NCBI GenBank assembly: GCA_026120185.1
Contig: JANUWF010001636.1
Location: forward strand, 1,302,001 to 1,366,000
DNA: 64,000 nt
Origin: Voacanga thouarsii
Lineage: Eukaryota; Streptophyta; Magnoliopsida; Gentianales; Apocynaceae
Reading direction: 5' to 3'
Positions 25,058-37,890 of this stretch are shown here, piece by piece (position 1 is the first letter of the stretch; each line of letters opens with the position of its first letter). The position numbers were made by a program, and so were the translations under genes. Under the pieces are notes generated by a model. The model ran no database searches. It was not told the DNA's origin and worked only from the letters and a program-made list of their open reading frames with translations.

Positions 25058-25413
25058 TGTTATAAAATTAGGGTAGTGTTAGAATAAAATCTTCACACTA
25101 CACACTAAGAAAATTCTAACTATTCTTTGCACAAGAATTTTTCTCTTTCTTTTCTCTCACAATTTTCTCTAATCTTTCTTTCACTAATCTTTATTTCACA
25201 AAATAATGATGTATTACAATCTTAGAGAATAGCCCTATTTATAGAGCTCTAATTAGTGGAATACATCATGGCATACATCATCTTCCACTAATCTCAATTA
25301 GTGGTGTCTTCACTAAATGGTGGACATCCATAAAAATCTTCTATAATAATTCACATAAATCCATAATTAGTGAAGCCTCCACTAATTAATAGAGATTCCA
25401 ATAATTCATAACA
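25058..25413 (-). repeat. 5' LTR of element A
   Basis: 356 bp, TG...CA ends on both strands. Followed on the minus strand by CGTTATCAGCACGAG, the putative primer-binding site, and on the plus side by the AATAA duplication. Confidence 0.92.
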
Positions 25414-25430
25414 AATAAATATAAGTATTG

Positions 25431-25731
25431 TATTATGAATCACTATTCACATTCTTAACAATAGTAGGTGGCTATTCATTTTCTTGAAGATAATGTGCCT
25501 GTTCGTATACTGTGACCGTTCGTTTTTTTAAAGTTATTAAATTTATTTCTTAACCTTTCAAATTCTGTAACCTTTCAGATTCTATATCGAAACCTCTATA
25601 AATAGGTCATATGTAAACAAACGAATAATTAATAAAATCGTATCTAAACGATTCTCTCTCTTCTCTCATCTTCTCTCCTCTTTACTTTATTTTTATATTT
25701 ACTAATTCTATTTTGAATCAAATTCACTACA
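25431..25731 (+). repeat. 5' LTR of element B
   Basis: 301 bp with a TATAAATAG box at about 25597-25605. It contains a 15-16-bp internal duplication around aacctttcaaattctgta that the 3' LTR lacks, which explains the length difference. Confidence 0.9.
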
Positions 25732-25830
25732 CGTTATCAGCACGAGGCTCTACTGAAACTGTTTTACTAAAGGTTATCATCACGGGCTATAACAAAAGAG
25801 GATACTTTTCCTATTTGCTTTTGTATTCAC

Positions 25831-26902
25831 GTGGCAAATCTCACCAAACTTGAGTTTGCCGCTCTTGATATTATTGGAAAAAACTATTTATCTTGGACAT
25901 TAGATGCTGAAATGCATTTAGCTGCAATGGGTTTGGCAGATACCATTATAGAAGAAAATCCATCATCATCACAAAATGATGCTAAAGCTATGATTTTCCT
26001 CCGCTATCACCTTCATGATAACTTAAAGGTTGAATATCTTACCGTGAAAAATCTATTTATTTTGTGGACTAATTTAAAAGAAATGTTTGATCACCAGAAG
26101 ATGGTCGTCCTTCCAAAGGCACAGTATGACTAGATACACTTGCGATTACAAGATTTTAAATCCGTTAGTGAGTATAATTCTGTTATTTTTAAAATTAGCT
26201 CGCAGTTAAAACTGTGTGGAGAAAATATTATTGATGAGGATATATTAGAAAAAAATTTCTCTACTTTCATACCTCGAATGTGCTCCTGCAGCAGCAATAT
26301 CGAGAAAAAGAATTCAAAAAGTATGCAGAATTAATATCTTGTCTTCTCGTAGCTGAGCAAAATAATGAGTTATTAATAAAAAATCATGAAACTCGACCAA
26401 CATGTTCTACTCCATTCCCAGAAGTGAATGATGTTAAAACTCGTAATTTTGGCCTTGGAAGAGGTCGTGGTCATGGATATGGCCGTGGCCGTGGACATAT
26501 ATATAATCGTGATAAAAATATTCATTATGATTGCAACAGTCAAACAAAGTTATGAGAAATAATGACAACTACCAGAAGTGGCCAAAGACTAACGTGAAAG
26601 GAAAAGGAAATGATGTTGTTCCTAAAAATTATGAAAATAAATGTTATCGCTGTGGCATAAAAGGTCATTGGTCTCGTACTTGTCGTACTGCAAAACACCT
26701 TATTGATCTGTATCAGGCGTCTATTGAGAAGAAAGGCAAAAATGCTGAAGCAAATTTTACTCTACAACATTCTCTTCATGATAATGATGATATCAACCTT
26801 GACGATGTTGATGTAACTTATTTGGATGTGGCTGATTTCTTTGAGCATCCTAAAGAAAGAATTGAGCATTTGATTGGTGATGGAAATGTCCAAAAGAATT
26901 AG
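25831..26902 (+). pseudogene. gag of element B (broken)
   Basis: The reading begins at 25831 with GTG where the family has ATG (MANLTKLEFAALD context). It continues through a Copia gag with a stop near 26131 and frameshifts near 26280 and 26550. The Gly/Arg-rich RGRGHGYGRGRGH stretch precedes a CCHC zinc knuckle near 26640 (CYRCGIKGHWSRTC). The knuckle residues are intact, but the open frame is split into at least four pieces. Confidence 0.85.
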
Positions 26903-26930
26903 AAATTTACTTTTAATATATTTCTTTTTG

Positions 26931-26933
<3 letters not shown>

Positions 26934-26972
<39 letters not shown>
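26934..26972. repeat. (AT)n microsatellite inside element B
   Basis: About 39 bases of alternating AT between gag and pol of element B, probably expanded after insertion. Confidence 0.85.
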
Positions 26973-26977
<5 letters not shown>

Positions 26978-27052
26978 GTATTGTAATAGTAATTAGCGTT
27001 TAAAGTTTTATTATTTGAATATTTAAATTTATAAATATTTTGTTATGCCCAG

Positions 27053-30000
27053 ATGGCTATTATTCCGCTTACTGGATACACAAGTGGCATTGAAGATATA
27101 TGCCTAATTTATAGTGGTACAACACATACCATATTGAAAGATAGAAAATATTTATCCTACCTGCAGATGGGAGAAACAAATGTTAATACTATAAGTGGTA
27201 GTGTAAAGTTGATTGAAGGCTCCGAAAGAGCTAATATTGTACTACCCGGAGGAACAAATATTGTTATTCCTAAAGCGTTATTTTCTTCCAAATCTCGCAG
27301 AAATTTATTAAGCTTTAAAGATATTCGCCGAAATGAATATCACATTAAAACAATGGAAGAAAATGGTTTTGAGTATCTCTGTATTACTCAAATAATGTCG
27401 GGTAAGAAATCTTTATTAGAAAAGCTACCATCTTTTTCATCTAGCCTATATAGCACAAAAATCCATGCAATTGAAGTGCATCATTCAGTAAATCAAAAGT
27501 TTACTGATCCTACTACATTTATCATTTGGTATGACCATTTGGGTCATTCAGGAGTTATTATGATGCGAAGGATAATTAAAAATACGCATGGTCATCCTTT
27601 GAAAAGTCAAAGGATTTTGACATCTGATAAATTTTCATGTGCTGCATGTTCTCAAGGGAAATTGGTTGTTAAACCATTTCCAACAAAATTGGAGTTTGAG
27701 TCTCCAGTATTTCTAGAAAGAATTCATGGTGATATATGTGGACCAATTAATCCACCATGTGGGCAATTCAGATACTTTATGATTTTAATTGATGCATTGA
27801 CCCGATGGTCGCATGTCAGTTTTTTATCAACTCGCAACTTGGCGTTTGCGAGATTGCTTGCCCAAATAATTCGCTTAAGAGCGCAATTTCCAATTTATCC
27901 TATCAAAATGATCCGTCTAGATAATGCTGGAGAATATTCCTCCCAAGCTTTTGATGCTTATTGCCTGTCAATTGGCATTACTATTGAACATCCAGTAGCT
28001 CATGTTCATACTCAGAATGGTCTAGCTGAATCATTCATTAAATGGTTACAATTAATTTCTAGACCGTTATTAATGAGAACAAATCTCCCGACAACTGCTT
28101 GGGGACATGCTATTTTGCATGCTGCAGCACTTGTACGCCTAAGGCCAACAAGTTATCACAAATTTTCTCCCTTACAATTGGCTTTTGATTCCGAGCCAAA
28201 TATTGCTCATTTGAGAATTTTTGGGTGTGCTATATATGTACCGATAGCGCCAAATCAACGTGCCAAAATGGATCCTCAAAGAAGGTTGGGGATATATGTT
28301 GAATATGATTCTCCCTCTGTAATCAGATACATTGAACCATTGATAGGTGACGTATTCACAGCAAGATTTGCTAATTGTCATTTTGATGAAACTTTGTTTC
28401 CTAAATTAGGGAGAGAACATAAACCACATAAAAAGGAGCTTGCCTGGGCAACATCATTGAATTATTTAGATCCGCGCACAAGCGCAAGTGAACTAGAAGT
28501 TCAAAAGATCATTCATTTGCAAAGACTTACAAATCAACTGCCAGATTCTTTTGCAGACTCTACAAGGGTAACTAAATCGCATATTCCAGCTATCGATGCT
28601 CCTATTCGGATAGAAGTCCCAATAGGACAAAATACAATTCCTATAGCTACTGAATCAAAAACACGTCAGAAATGTGGATGATCCATTGGTTCAAAAGATA
28701 AAAATTCTCGAAAGAAAAGTGGATTAAATGATCAGAATAATCCAATTGAAGAATTAGGAAAAAGAGATCAAGTAGAAACTGATGAAAAGATTCAAATATC
28801 TGAAAATAGTGAACAGAATAGTGAGATGTCCATTAATTATATAACTTCTGGCAGAAGTTGGAATCGGACAGAAATAACTGTTGATAATATTTTTACATAT
28901 AATATATCACTTGAAGTGTTAAAAGATAATGAGGATTCTGAACCAATATCAGTTGAAGAATGTCGTCATAGAAATGATTGGTCAAAATGGAAAGATGCGA
29001 TTCAATCGGAGTTAAACTCACTTGCAGAGTGTGAGGTTTTTGGACTTGTAGTCCGAACACCAGAAGGTGTAAAACCCACTGGTTATAAATAGGTATTTGT
29101 GCGAAAGCGAAATGAAAATAATGAAGTCGTAAGATATAAAGCACGACTTGTGGCACAAGGTTTTTCGCAGAAATCGGGTATCGATTACGATGAAACATAT
29201 TCACCTGTGGTGGATGTAATTACACTCCGATACCTTATGAGTCTAGTAGTACGTGAAAAGATTGACATGCGTTTAATGGATGTTGTGACTGCTTATTTAT
29301 ATGGGAACCTTGATAATGATATTTATATGAAAATCCCATAAGGATTTAGTATGCCTGAAGCATATAATTCTAACCCTCATGAAAATTATTCCATTCGATT
29401 ACAAAAGTCATTATATGGCTTAAAGCAGTTTGGACGCATGTGGTATAATCATTTTAGTGAATATTTATTGAAATTAGGATATAAAAATGATCCACTATGT
29501 CCATGTATTTTTATTAAGAAATCTAGATCTGGTTTTGTAATACTTGCGATATATGTTGATGATATTAACCTTATTAGAACTCCAGAAGAACTACAAAAGG
29601 CAAGAAATAGCCTGAAGTAAGAATTTGAAGTCAAGGATTTTGGCAGAATCAAGTTTTGTTTGGTTTACAAATTGAGCATCTGGAAGATGGTATTTTTATT
29701 CATCAATCAACATACACAACAAAAGTTCTTAAAAGATTTTACATGGACAAAGTACATCCATTAAGTTCTCCAATGGTCGTGAGGTCGTTAGATATAAATA
29801 AAGATCTTTTTCGACCTCGGGAAGATAATGAAAAACTACTTGATCTTGAAGTACCATATCTCAGTGCAATTAGTACATTAATGTACCTTACTAATAATAC
29901 TAGACCTGATATAGCATTTTCTGTGAATTTATTAGCAAGATTCAATTCTTTCCCAACACGTCGACATTAGAATGGGATTAAACATGTCCTAATATATCTC

Positions 30001-30558
30001 CAATGGACAAAGGATCTTGGATTATTTTATTCAAATAGAACCAGTCCAATGTTGATTGGATATGCTGATGCTGGTTATCTATCCGATCCATATAAAGCAC
30101 GTTCTCAAATTGGTTATTTATTTACATGTGGTGGTACTGTTTTATCATGGCGCTCTACAAAATAATCTATAGCAGCTACTTCTTCTAATCATGCTGAAAT
30201 TATAGCTATTCACGAGGTAAGCCGAGAATGTGTGTGGTTGAGATCAATGATCCATTATATCCGAGAAAATTGTGGATTACCTTCTGAAAAGGAAATTTCA
30301 ATACCTCTTTATGAAGATAATGTAGCTTATATAGCTCAATTAAAAGGTGGATATATTAAAGGAGATAGGATAAAACATATTTCACCAAAATTTTTCTTTA
30401 CTCACGAACTCCAGAAGAGAGGTAAAATTGATGTGTAATAGATTCGATCATGTGATAATCTGGCAGATTTACTCACTAAGGCATTGCCGACTGCTTCATT
30501 TGAAAAATTAGTACATAAAATTGAAATGCGTCGGTTGAAAGACATAAATGCATCTTGA
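27053..30558 (+). pseudogene. pol of element B: protease, integrase, reverse transcriptase, RNase H (broken)
   Basis: The longest open piece (27053-28681) holds the protease and integrase. The protease motif reads YSGTTHT where DSG is expected, so the catalytic Asp is lost. Integrase has the HHCC zinc site (WYDHLGHSG ... CAACSQGKL) and the catalytic D, D and E (HGDICGP, RLDNAGEY, GLAESF). After stops near 28681 and 29091 come the RT (KARLVAQGFSQKSGIDYDET; YVDD near 29555) and RNase H (YADAGYLSDP, HISPKFFFTHEL). Further stops lie at about 29341, 29620, 29970, 30165 and 30438. Integrase residues are intact but the polyprotein is not. Confidence 0.9.
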
Positions 30559-30784
30559 AGATGTTATTAAGAGGGGGAGTATGTATACTTTACTCTTTTT
30601 CCCTAACTAAGATTTTTTCCTATTGGGTTTTTTCTTAGTCAGGTTTTTAATGAGGCAGTATTTCCTCCAGAATGGAAAGTGTACTCTTTTCCTTCACTAG
30701 GTTTTTATCCCACAGGGTTTTTCCTATGAAAGTTTTTAACGAGGCATTTTTCGAAATGATTGAAAATGAACATCCAAGGAGGAA

Positions 30785-31070
30785 TGTTATGAATGACTAT
30801 TCATATTCTTAACAATAGTAAATGATTGTTCATTTTCTTGAAGATAATGTGACTGTTCGTATACGGTGACCGTTCGTTTTTTTAAAGTTATTAAATTTAT
30901 TTCTTAACCTTTCAAATTCTATATCGAAACCTTTGTAAATAGGGGTTATATGTAAACAAATGAATAATTAATGAAATCGTATCTAAATGATTCTCTCTCT
31001 TCTCTCATCTTCTAGTATCTTTACTTTATTTTTATATTTACTGATTCTATTTTGAATCAAATTCACAATA
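30785..31070 (+). repeat. 3' LTR of element B
   Basis: 286 bp, starts TGTTATGAATGAC and ends CAATA, followed by the TATTG duplication. Confidence 0.9.
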
Positions 31071-31075
31071 TATTG

Positions 31076-32339
31076 ATCTAATTATTTAAAATTTTGAGTT
31101 AAAATTAAATTATATTGTATGTATTAAGCATATTAACCATTATATGAGTTTTATTCTTATTAGAAATTAAACTCCTACTTTTAATACAAAAGAATTTTTT
31201 TTACAAAAAAATTGATCACATCATTTATTTTATACTATATATATATATATATTTTTTCTGAATCATTCTTCTATGAGTTGTTGAGGTGCTTTATATATTT
31301 GTTTGTACATAATGTGCTTTACTTTCTATGATGATTTTTTTTTTTTTAAAGCCACATATCATTCATTTGTATTAACGAAATTTTAGTGCACATGAAGCAA
31401 TTAAACATTTCCAAGCACTTGTGATTAAGATTTATTACCGGTAAAAGAATCATTAATAGGCCCAAGGCACAACCACCCCTCACCAATATATAATATAATT
31501 ACTTTCGCATTAAGGATTTTTGCTGCCAAACTTTAGCATTGATGATGGTGAGGCGTCATTTTGTTTCCTTGGTATGATTAAGTAGCGTTATGGCCTAAAT
31601 AAATATTATTGACGTCCCCAAACCAGATTTCCAAAGATACTCATGTGGCCTTCTTAAGAGAAAAGGAATCAGCCAAGTATTTTGTTTTCCCCAGAACCGG
31701 AGAGGAACGGAGGATGAGGATACAACCGAGAAAGCATGGCTAAGCCATCATCTGGAAAACAAAATAATTAGTCGGCCAGGCTATTTCCAATATGAAAAAC
31801 AAGTGCTTTCAGTCTTCAGCGCTGTACAATTGTTTCTAGAACACTTAATACAAAGTAATGGGTTGATCACCTTGTCAAAAGTGTGCTGGGCAGTGGGTTA
31901 CACAGGTGACCAGGGCACCTAAAACTGCCTAATTGTTCCATAAATCGTGGCCGTCATGGACACAACTGCTTGAAGAACATTAGACACGAGAGTCGTTCTG
32001 ACCCTGTAAATCTAAAATCCACAAGTCCCCAGAGCAGTCTAACCATCTATAATCTATTTCACTTGGCCAACAGTAATTCGCTAATTGCAAAATGACAAGT
32101 ATAATGATGGCAGCTCATAAAACGTCCTTAACAAATAATCCTTGGAAGGAGAATTTTGACAGACAGATTGTTGCATTTGTACAGCTGCAAGATCTATAGT
32201 AGACAGTCATTCTATACTATTAACAAAAATGATCTTCAAGATTATATATGACTAGAAAAAATGGGGGTGGGTCGATGAACATTGAGAGGATGCTGTTGAT
32301 CTCAACGATGGCCTGCTACACAAGCTTGTATTACGCAAT
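31076..32339. other. Intergenic; 3' flank of the EXS gene
   Basis: AT-rich to about 31.5 kb and then of more ordinary composition. No conserved coding sequence was found. The last few hundred bases are probably the 3' UTR of the minus-strand EXS gene. Confidence 0.35.
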
Positions 32340-35300
32340 TTAAACATTGTGACCATTTGAACCGAGCAGTTTGTCTTCCTCACTTGGCATATCACTCATG
32401 GAAAGCTGAATATTTGATTTAGAAGTCATTTTGTTCCACTCATTTTCCACCCGAAAGAATGCCCACTGGAAACGCCGGACTATCTCTAAAGCTGTTACTG
32501 CAAACACAGTGAGGTAATTATGGCGAAGATGAGCAGATAACTTGTATGTCCACGTGCATCTCAGGATCAGATTACTTCCAAGTACCCAAAAGTAGACCTG
32601 AGAGATGACAGAAAGATAAATTTAGCCCATCAAACTGGAATTAAGAATTGCTTTGTCCAACTTCTTTTAACAAGAACTGAAGATACATTGATACAGAAAG
32701 TAATCAACAAGGGAAAGTATGTGGTTAATTGTTTTACTAAAGAAGAAAAACAGCTCCAAGGTCATGAGAATATAGGCCTTACCCATTTCTGTCCATAAAA
32801 GATATGGGTGAAGACGTGCGGTTTGTTGAACTTGAAAATTCGAGTGAAACAACTGAGAATGAAAAAGAAAGTCACTAATAAAGTGATTGACTAGCCTAAA
32901 GAGAACTTGTAATGTGCTCTGCATAGCCACTTCCAAGTAATTAAATAACTTGATATCCTAGGTCTAATATATGCAATATACCTGCAGAAACTTATACATA
33001 TCCTGATATAGGTTCTTACTTTGAGAAGTTAGTGTGTATGAGGTAAAAGTCATTGACTTGATATACTGAATCAATAGTGCAAAAAGTCAAAAGCCAACAG
33101 AAAGAACCCCTGCATACCTTAAGTCCCAATCTCGCGTCACATCCCAGTAGAATGAGTATAAAGAGTTCACGACACCAGAAAAAAGCCATAGAGGTCGAAA
33201 AACACTGAGCCACTTTTCCGGAAAGACATGGTACTTGAGGGCCGAAAGAAAAATAACTGGTATGGCCGTGGAATATTTTAAGGCTGAAACCATAAGAAAA
33301 TAAATTTATGGCATGGCGAAATAAGGACAAAAAAGCTTCCTAATTTAAAATTGAAAAGAAATGCATCAAAATAATAATGGCATTAGAATAATAATAGCAA
33401 CTGCATTCTGTTAAATGTCACATAATTACAAAACGTTCAAACCACCCAGGAACCAATTCAGTTTTCAAAAAAGTAAAGGAGGGACACCCATTTTTTTTTC
33501 TTTTTAAACAAGGGTGGGGGTTCAGCTCAGGTTAAGGGTTTAAATCAGAGACTGAATTTGAAATAAAGAAAAGTAATAAGTATTACAAAATAACAAATTA
33601 TTCACATAAAAACATAGAGAGTATTATTCCGTAACAAATGTAAAACAAAACTCAATCCATACTTAGGCAAGGATATGTAAACAAAGGAATTTACCGTTCA
33701 ATAGGGAAGTCTTTTCCTTGGTGTCCTTATATTGCCGAAGACATTGAAAGAGACGAAACAGGTAAGGTAGAACAAGAACAATAGGAATTCCAACAGAATG
33801 ACTGCCACAAACAGAGTCAGCTTCAAACCATGCAATAGTGGCAACCTACATACATGATGTACTATCCTCAGAAAAGAGAAGCAGGCACAAAACATAGAGA
33901 TTGCCATTGTTAAAAAGGTCTAATTTGAAATTCAGTTGTTAATCAAGCAGTAAAGATGACATAAAGTTAGTGCAAGATGATTTTGTGATATCAATCACCA
34001 TTTCAAAAATAACAATTCCAGCAACACATGACACAATGGATTACAGGATGCATCTTGCCAAAACTTTCAAGAATGAAGAATTGGTCAAAGGTTTCTCTGC
34101 TGAAAGAATGAGGGGGGAAAAAAAAACTCATCCTTTTCGTGGTTGTAATGAAGATCCACTTTCCGCCCTCATCTAATATAACTTCAGTTTCGACCAAACA
34201 ATAGTACCTTCCCCCTTTAAAATTTATAAATTTAAAAAAAAAAAAAAAAAAACCTTGAAACCACAGACCTTACAATTGATCAACTATTCCCAAATGATTC
34301 TTCCTCCATCATGTAAAAAGTCTCTACACAGGCATGCACTAGGAAAGCAAATGCAAGGATGGTGATTTATACAGATTGAGCACATGAACCACTATTTTTA
34401 AGAATCTTGTATTTCTAGGGGCAGAAGAGGGAAAAAGATGAATAAACAAACACAATCTTTATAATGAACAAAAAGAAAAACATAAACTGACCTGTTGATG
34501 AACCATTCGACAAACCGACCTCTCCAAATCTGAAAATACCTGCATAAAGCTATAAGTTAAGAAGCAGCCCAAGCAAGACCACATTATATTGTCCTATTGA
34601 GAGATATCAAGACACCTATCGTGATGATAGATAAAATTGATAACCTTACGAAACCTTCCATGCAACAAACACATATCACATTTCATGCAAATATATGCAT
34701 ACATGCTTTTACACAAGGATCTCACAGCTTCTCCTGTTTATGCAATTTTGAAGAAATTTTTTTTCATATGGTGACCAGAAACTGATGTGGCTGCCTATGA
34801 TAACTGCAGAAGCATATTAGTCTTCCTATACATTGGGTATATGCAGTTAGTTTGTTTCCACAATAAGAAAAATCAGCAATATCTTCTTCTCCCTTTAACA
34901 ACACGACAAGAACTTTCTTCAGGAAATAACAAATTTGACACCCTAGAAAACCAAATTAGCATAGAACTTAAACTCTTGTCTTTTAGCAAGACATCCAGTT
35001 TCAGACATAAATTTCAGTCAAAATGAATACCCATCCATTTTTCCCTTGTTGAAATGCAAAAGAGGTGCAAAAAGATTCTATGACACTTCCAATTTCGTCA
35101 ATTTTAAACTAGATTTTGAACCAATAATCAAAATTAGAGATGTCTAACTTAAATCAAGAATTAATAAAGAGTTGGATATGTACCTTAGACATTGAGGTTA
35201 ATATATCTCCCAAGAAAAAGTCAGCAAATGATATTGCCTGTAAACAGAAAATATATTAAGAGTAAGACAATATGAAATATCAAAACAAGCATCAGTCAAA

Positions 35301-37890
35301 CCATAAAAATCTGATACCAAGAAAATCTGCATATATAACAAAAGTATCTGTGCCCCATGAAAAGTTTCAAAATATACATGATTGTAAAAGGTAGATAAAA
35401 TGACATTCTTCTGTTCTCTCATAGAGGTACCAAATTGTACTCGAAGACTACAATTGCAAGATATAAGCACCCCAGCTTGCTTCTTGATGACTATTTCTTT
35501 TCAAACAATACCGAACACTCAATTTGAATATGCACACCTTAAGGCTTGTCAAAAACTCACCGTCGAGTTGACATCCCTTATGCTGTCTAAGGCTTTTTTT
35601 TTTTTCCTTTTCTTTAAGACTCTTTATTAACATAAACAAAATAAACCCAACGCATGAGAGTGGCAGGACCGATAACTTGCCTGTAATGGGAAAACAATCC
35701 TCCAAAGTGTCCTCAACAGAAAATAGCGAGATGATAAAAAGAATATATCAAAAGGAAAAATGAAAGTCATAGCAATGGCAGCATACAGTAGCACCTGCAG
35801 CAGATGTGCAATTTTCAGTAATATATAAAGATAGAATAAGAGGTGCTTACCAGCATACATGTTTTGCAATATAACAGCATCATTACGAAAAAAGCTAATT
35901 CAAATGAAAATTTACACAGACGACCACAGTGAAAATGAGAGAATAGGTATCAAAAACCATTTATGTATGGAAAAAACAAATTTTGAGAGAAGAAGCATCT
36001 ATTACACTGGTTGGAATGCAGCTAATGACACTTCTCCATGAGAATAAAGATACAGATATGCCGTCATGCTAGTTGGGACAACGATTGTCATCCACGTGGC
36101 ACACTGCAAAAATGAAAAGGAATATAAGCAGACCTTGACAGCACTTCATGTTTAAAAAAAAAAAGAAAAGGAAATAGTCATCTTTGATCATTTAGATAAT
36201 GCAACTTTCCAAGTCTATGCATATGAATGGTAGACAGTGTTAGCAATTTAGAGAATGAACTTTTGAACTTCAAGCAAATATTACTTTATTATCTGAATAT
36301 TAGCAATAGATTCACAATTGATAAGCAACTGTGTAACAAATAAAATATCATACATATCTTTACCTTCCATATTTCTCTATGAGTAAGATGATTTTGATCA
36401 AGGTCAAATATTTTAGCATAATTGACACTACCCTGTCCAAAAACCCATAGATTCACTCCCCAAAGCCAGACTGCCATAGTCTGCAATAAGTGAGCATAAA
36501 AAGAACAGCATCAATGATACTGACAGGAGAATAGAGATATTAGATTTTCCAACAGCTTGGATAAAGAACTTCACTAACCACAAGTAGAAGAGGATTATAA
36601 TACAGAAAAGCTTCATACAAAAATAAATCCCGCAGATCTGCACTCATTCTCATCACTGAATCCCATCCAATCTACATCAGATAAATGAATCCACCATTAG
36701 CTAACATGTGATCCAGCCACAAATTTCCTTTGCTAACATGTGATGCCAAAAGATCTGTCTAAGGGATAAACCAGTAAATATTTAGAAAGTTGTCAAACTT
36801 ACCTTGCAGCAAGTGAAACCCCAGATGAAAAACAACAATATCTGAAAACAAACCTTCATTAGACTCTTACAAGTATATGCAAAGAAAGTCCAAGATTAAA
36901 ACTAAATCATTAAAGCTCAAAGAAGACAAAGACAGACTCAAAATTGCAAGGTAACTAGTGAAACAAATAGTTAACTTCTCTTTCATACTCTCCAATATAT
37001 GATTAGAGTTTCCAAGTGAATTTCTGTAGGCCATCCTTTCATATGAAGTAGAAAACTCCAAAACAGATAGGATTTCTTAGACAAAATCACTCTGCTTCTC
37101 AGAAAGCAAAGTACCGATTGCTGTCCAATGACCTTCAAGGGCACAGCACTTTTACCTCAGACAAGTTTCTCATACTCTCAGCTTCCAACAACATTGATTA
37201 ATTATTGTAAATCCTTACAAATGTTTCTTAATTAAGACACATACAAAACATCCACTCTCAAGATTTTATGGTACCTTGAATCTCCATAGCAGAACAGGAG
37301 AGGGTAATATTACAGTTGTACTCAATGGTGTAGTCACACCCTTCATTTCATTGGACTCTGAATTCAAGATATCTCCTTCTGCACTATTTACTGCATCACT
37401 TGTATCTGAATTTATTCTATTATAGCAATTCTTTTTGCTTTCTTAACCAATTCACTACATACATTATTTAAGAGCAGTATTACTGCATCAACATTGATTA
37501 ATTATTGTAAATCCTTACAAATGTTTCTTAATTAAGACACATACAAAACATCCACTCTCAAGATTTTATGGTACCTTGAATCTCCATAGCAGAACAGGAG
37601 AGGGTAATATTACAGTTGTACTCAATGGTGTAGTCACACCCTTCATTTCATTGGACTCTGAATTCAAGATATCTCCTTCTGCACTATTTACTGCATCACT
37701 TGTATCTGTAAGTCGATATACTGCTCTTAAATAATGTATGTAGTGAATTGGTTAAGAAAGCAAAAAGAATTGCTATAATAGAATAAATTCAGCAATCAAA
37801 CCCTGTCTTACCAAGATCAAAAACAACTGGTCGGCTACCAGACTTCCGTAAATGCGGACTGTTTGAAGCAGATACAGGACCTCCAAACAT
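32340..37890 (-). CDS. EXS-domain (ERD1/XPR1/SYG1) multi-pass membrane protein without SPX domain
   Basis: Thirteen exons on the minus strand: 37890-37812, 37705-37575, 36841-36803, 36671-36579, 36480-36364, 36103-36008, 35794-35681, 35237-35184, 34539-34492, 33845-33695, 33283-33118, 32852-32783 and 32597-32340. They total 1416 bases, 471 residues, with all phases consistent. The protein is the short plant EXS type (like At5g35730): IGWDSVMRMSADLRDLFLYE, DQNHLTHREIWK, FPFDIFFLSSRYFLLRTLWR, SDLERSVCRMVH, YSFYWDVTRDWDL, ENEWNKM. Several hydrophobic membrane segments are visible. EXS domains occur in phosphate exporters (XPR1/PHO1) and in the yeast Golgi protein Erd1; lack of an SPX domain argues for an Erd1-like Golgi role. 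The intron after exon 7 has a GC donor (CAG|gcaagt). Exon 2 is duplicated nearby; the copy at 37575-37705 is used here. Confidence 0.9.
37189..37790. repeat. Direct repeat (220 bp, exact) plus inverted repeat (~72 bp) around EXS exon 2
   Basis: 37189-37408 and 37489-37708 are identical by eye at an offset of exactly 300. Each contains the whole 131-bp exon 2 with its donor. The spacer 37408-37479 is the reverse complement of 37718-37789. The layout is repeat, X, repeat, short spacer, inverted X. The inner copy keeps the natural cttacag acceptor; the outer copy has gained a possible attcag acceptor from inverted X. Including both exons would shift the frame, since 131 is not a multiple of three. 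Confidence 0.95.

Larger units (their letters stand above)
20240..25413 (-). mobile_element. Copia LTR retrotransposon A, non-autonomous, carrying an antisense RKD gene segment
   Basis: Two 356-bp LTRs (20240-20595 and 25058-25413) begin TGTTATAAAATTAG and end AATTCATAACA on the plus strand. They are flanked by the 5-bp duplication AATAA (20235-20239 and 25414-25418). The element reads on the minus strand. The 5' LTR (right) is followed by CGTTATCAGCACGAG, the same sequence found after the 5' LTR of element B, so probably the primer-binding site. A purine-rich ccaatggggag precedes the 3' LTR (left). Inside, in element order: a decayed gag remnant, an antisense RWP-RK gene segment in place of the end of gag, protease and integrase, then reverse transcriptase and RNase H. 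The LTRs differ at about 11 sites by eye. Confidence 0.92.
25431..31070 (+). mobile_element. Copia LTR retrotransposon B, nearly full-length but decayed
   Basis: LTRs at 25431-25731 (301 bp) and 30785-31070 (286 bp) are flanked by the 5-bp duplication TATTG (25426-25430 and 31071-31075). The left LTR begins TATTATGAATC where the right begins TGTTATGAATG. The right ends CAATA where the left ends CTACA; these are single-base decay of TG and CA ends. The putative primer-binding site CGTTATCAGCACGAG starts at 25732, and a purine-rich catccaaggaggaa precedes the right LTR. Inside, in order, are gag, protease, integrase, reverse transcriptase and RNase H, with several stops and frameshifts. The pol reading resembles elements A and C, so they belong to one lineage. 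Confidence 0.92.
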
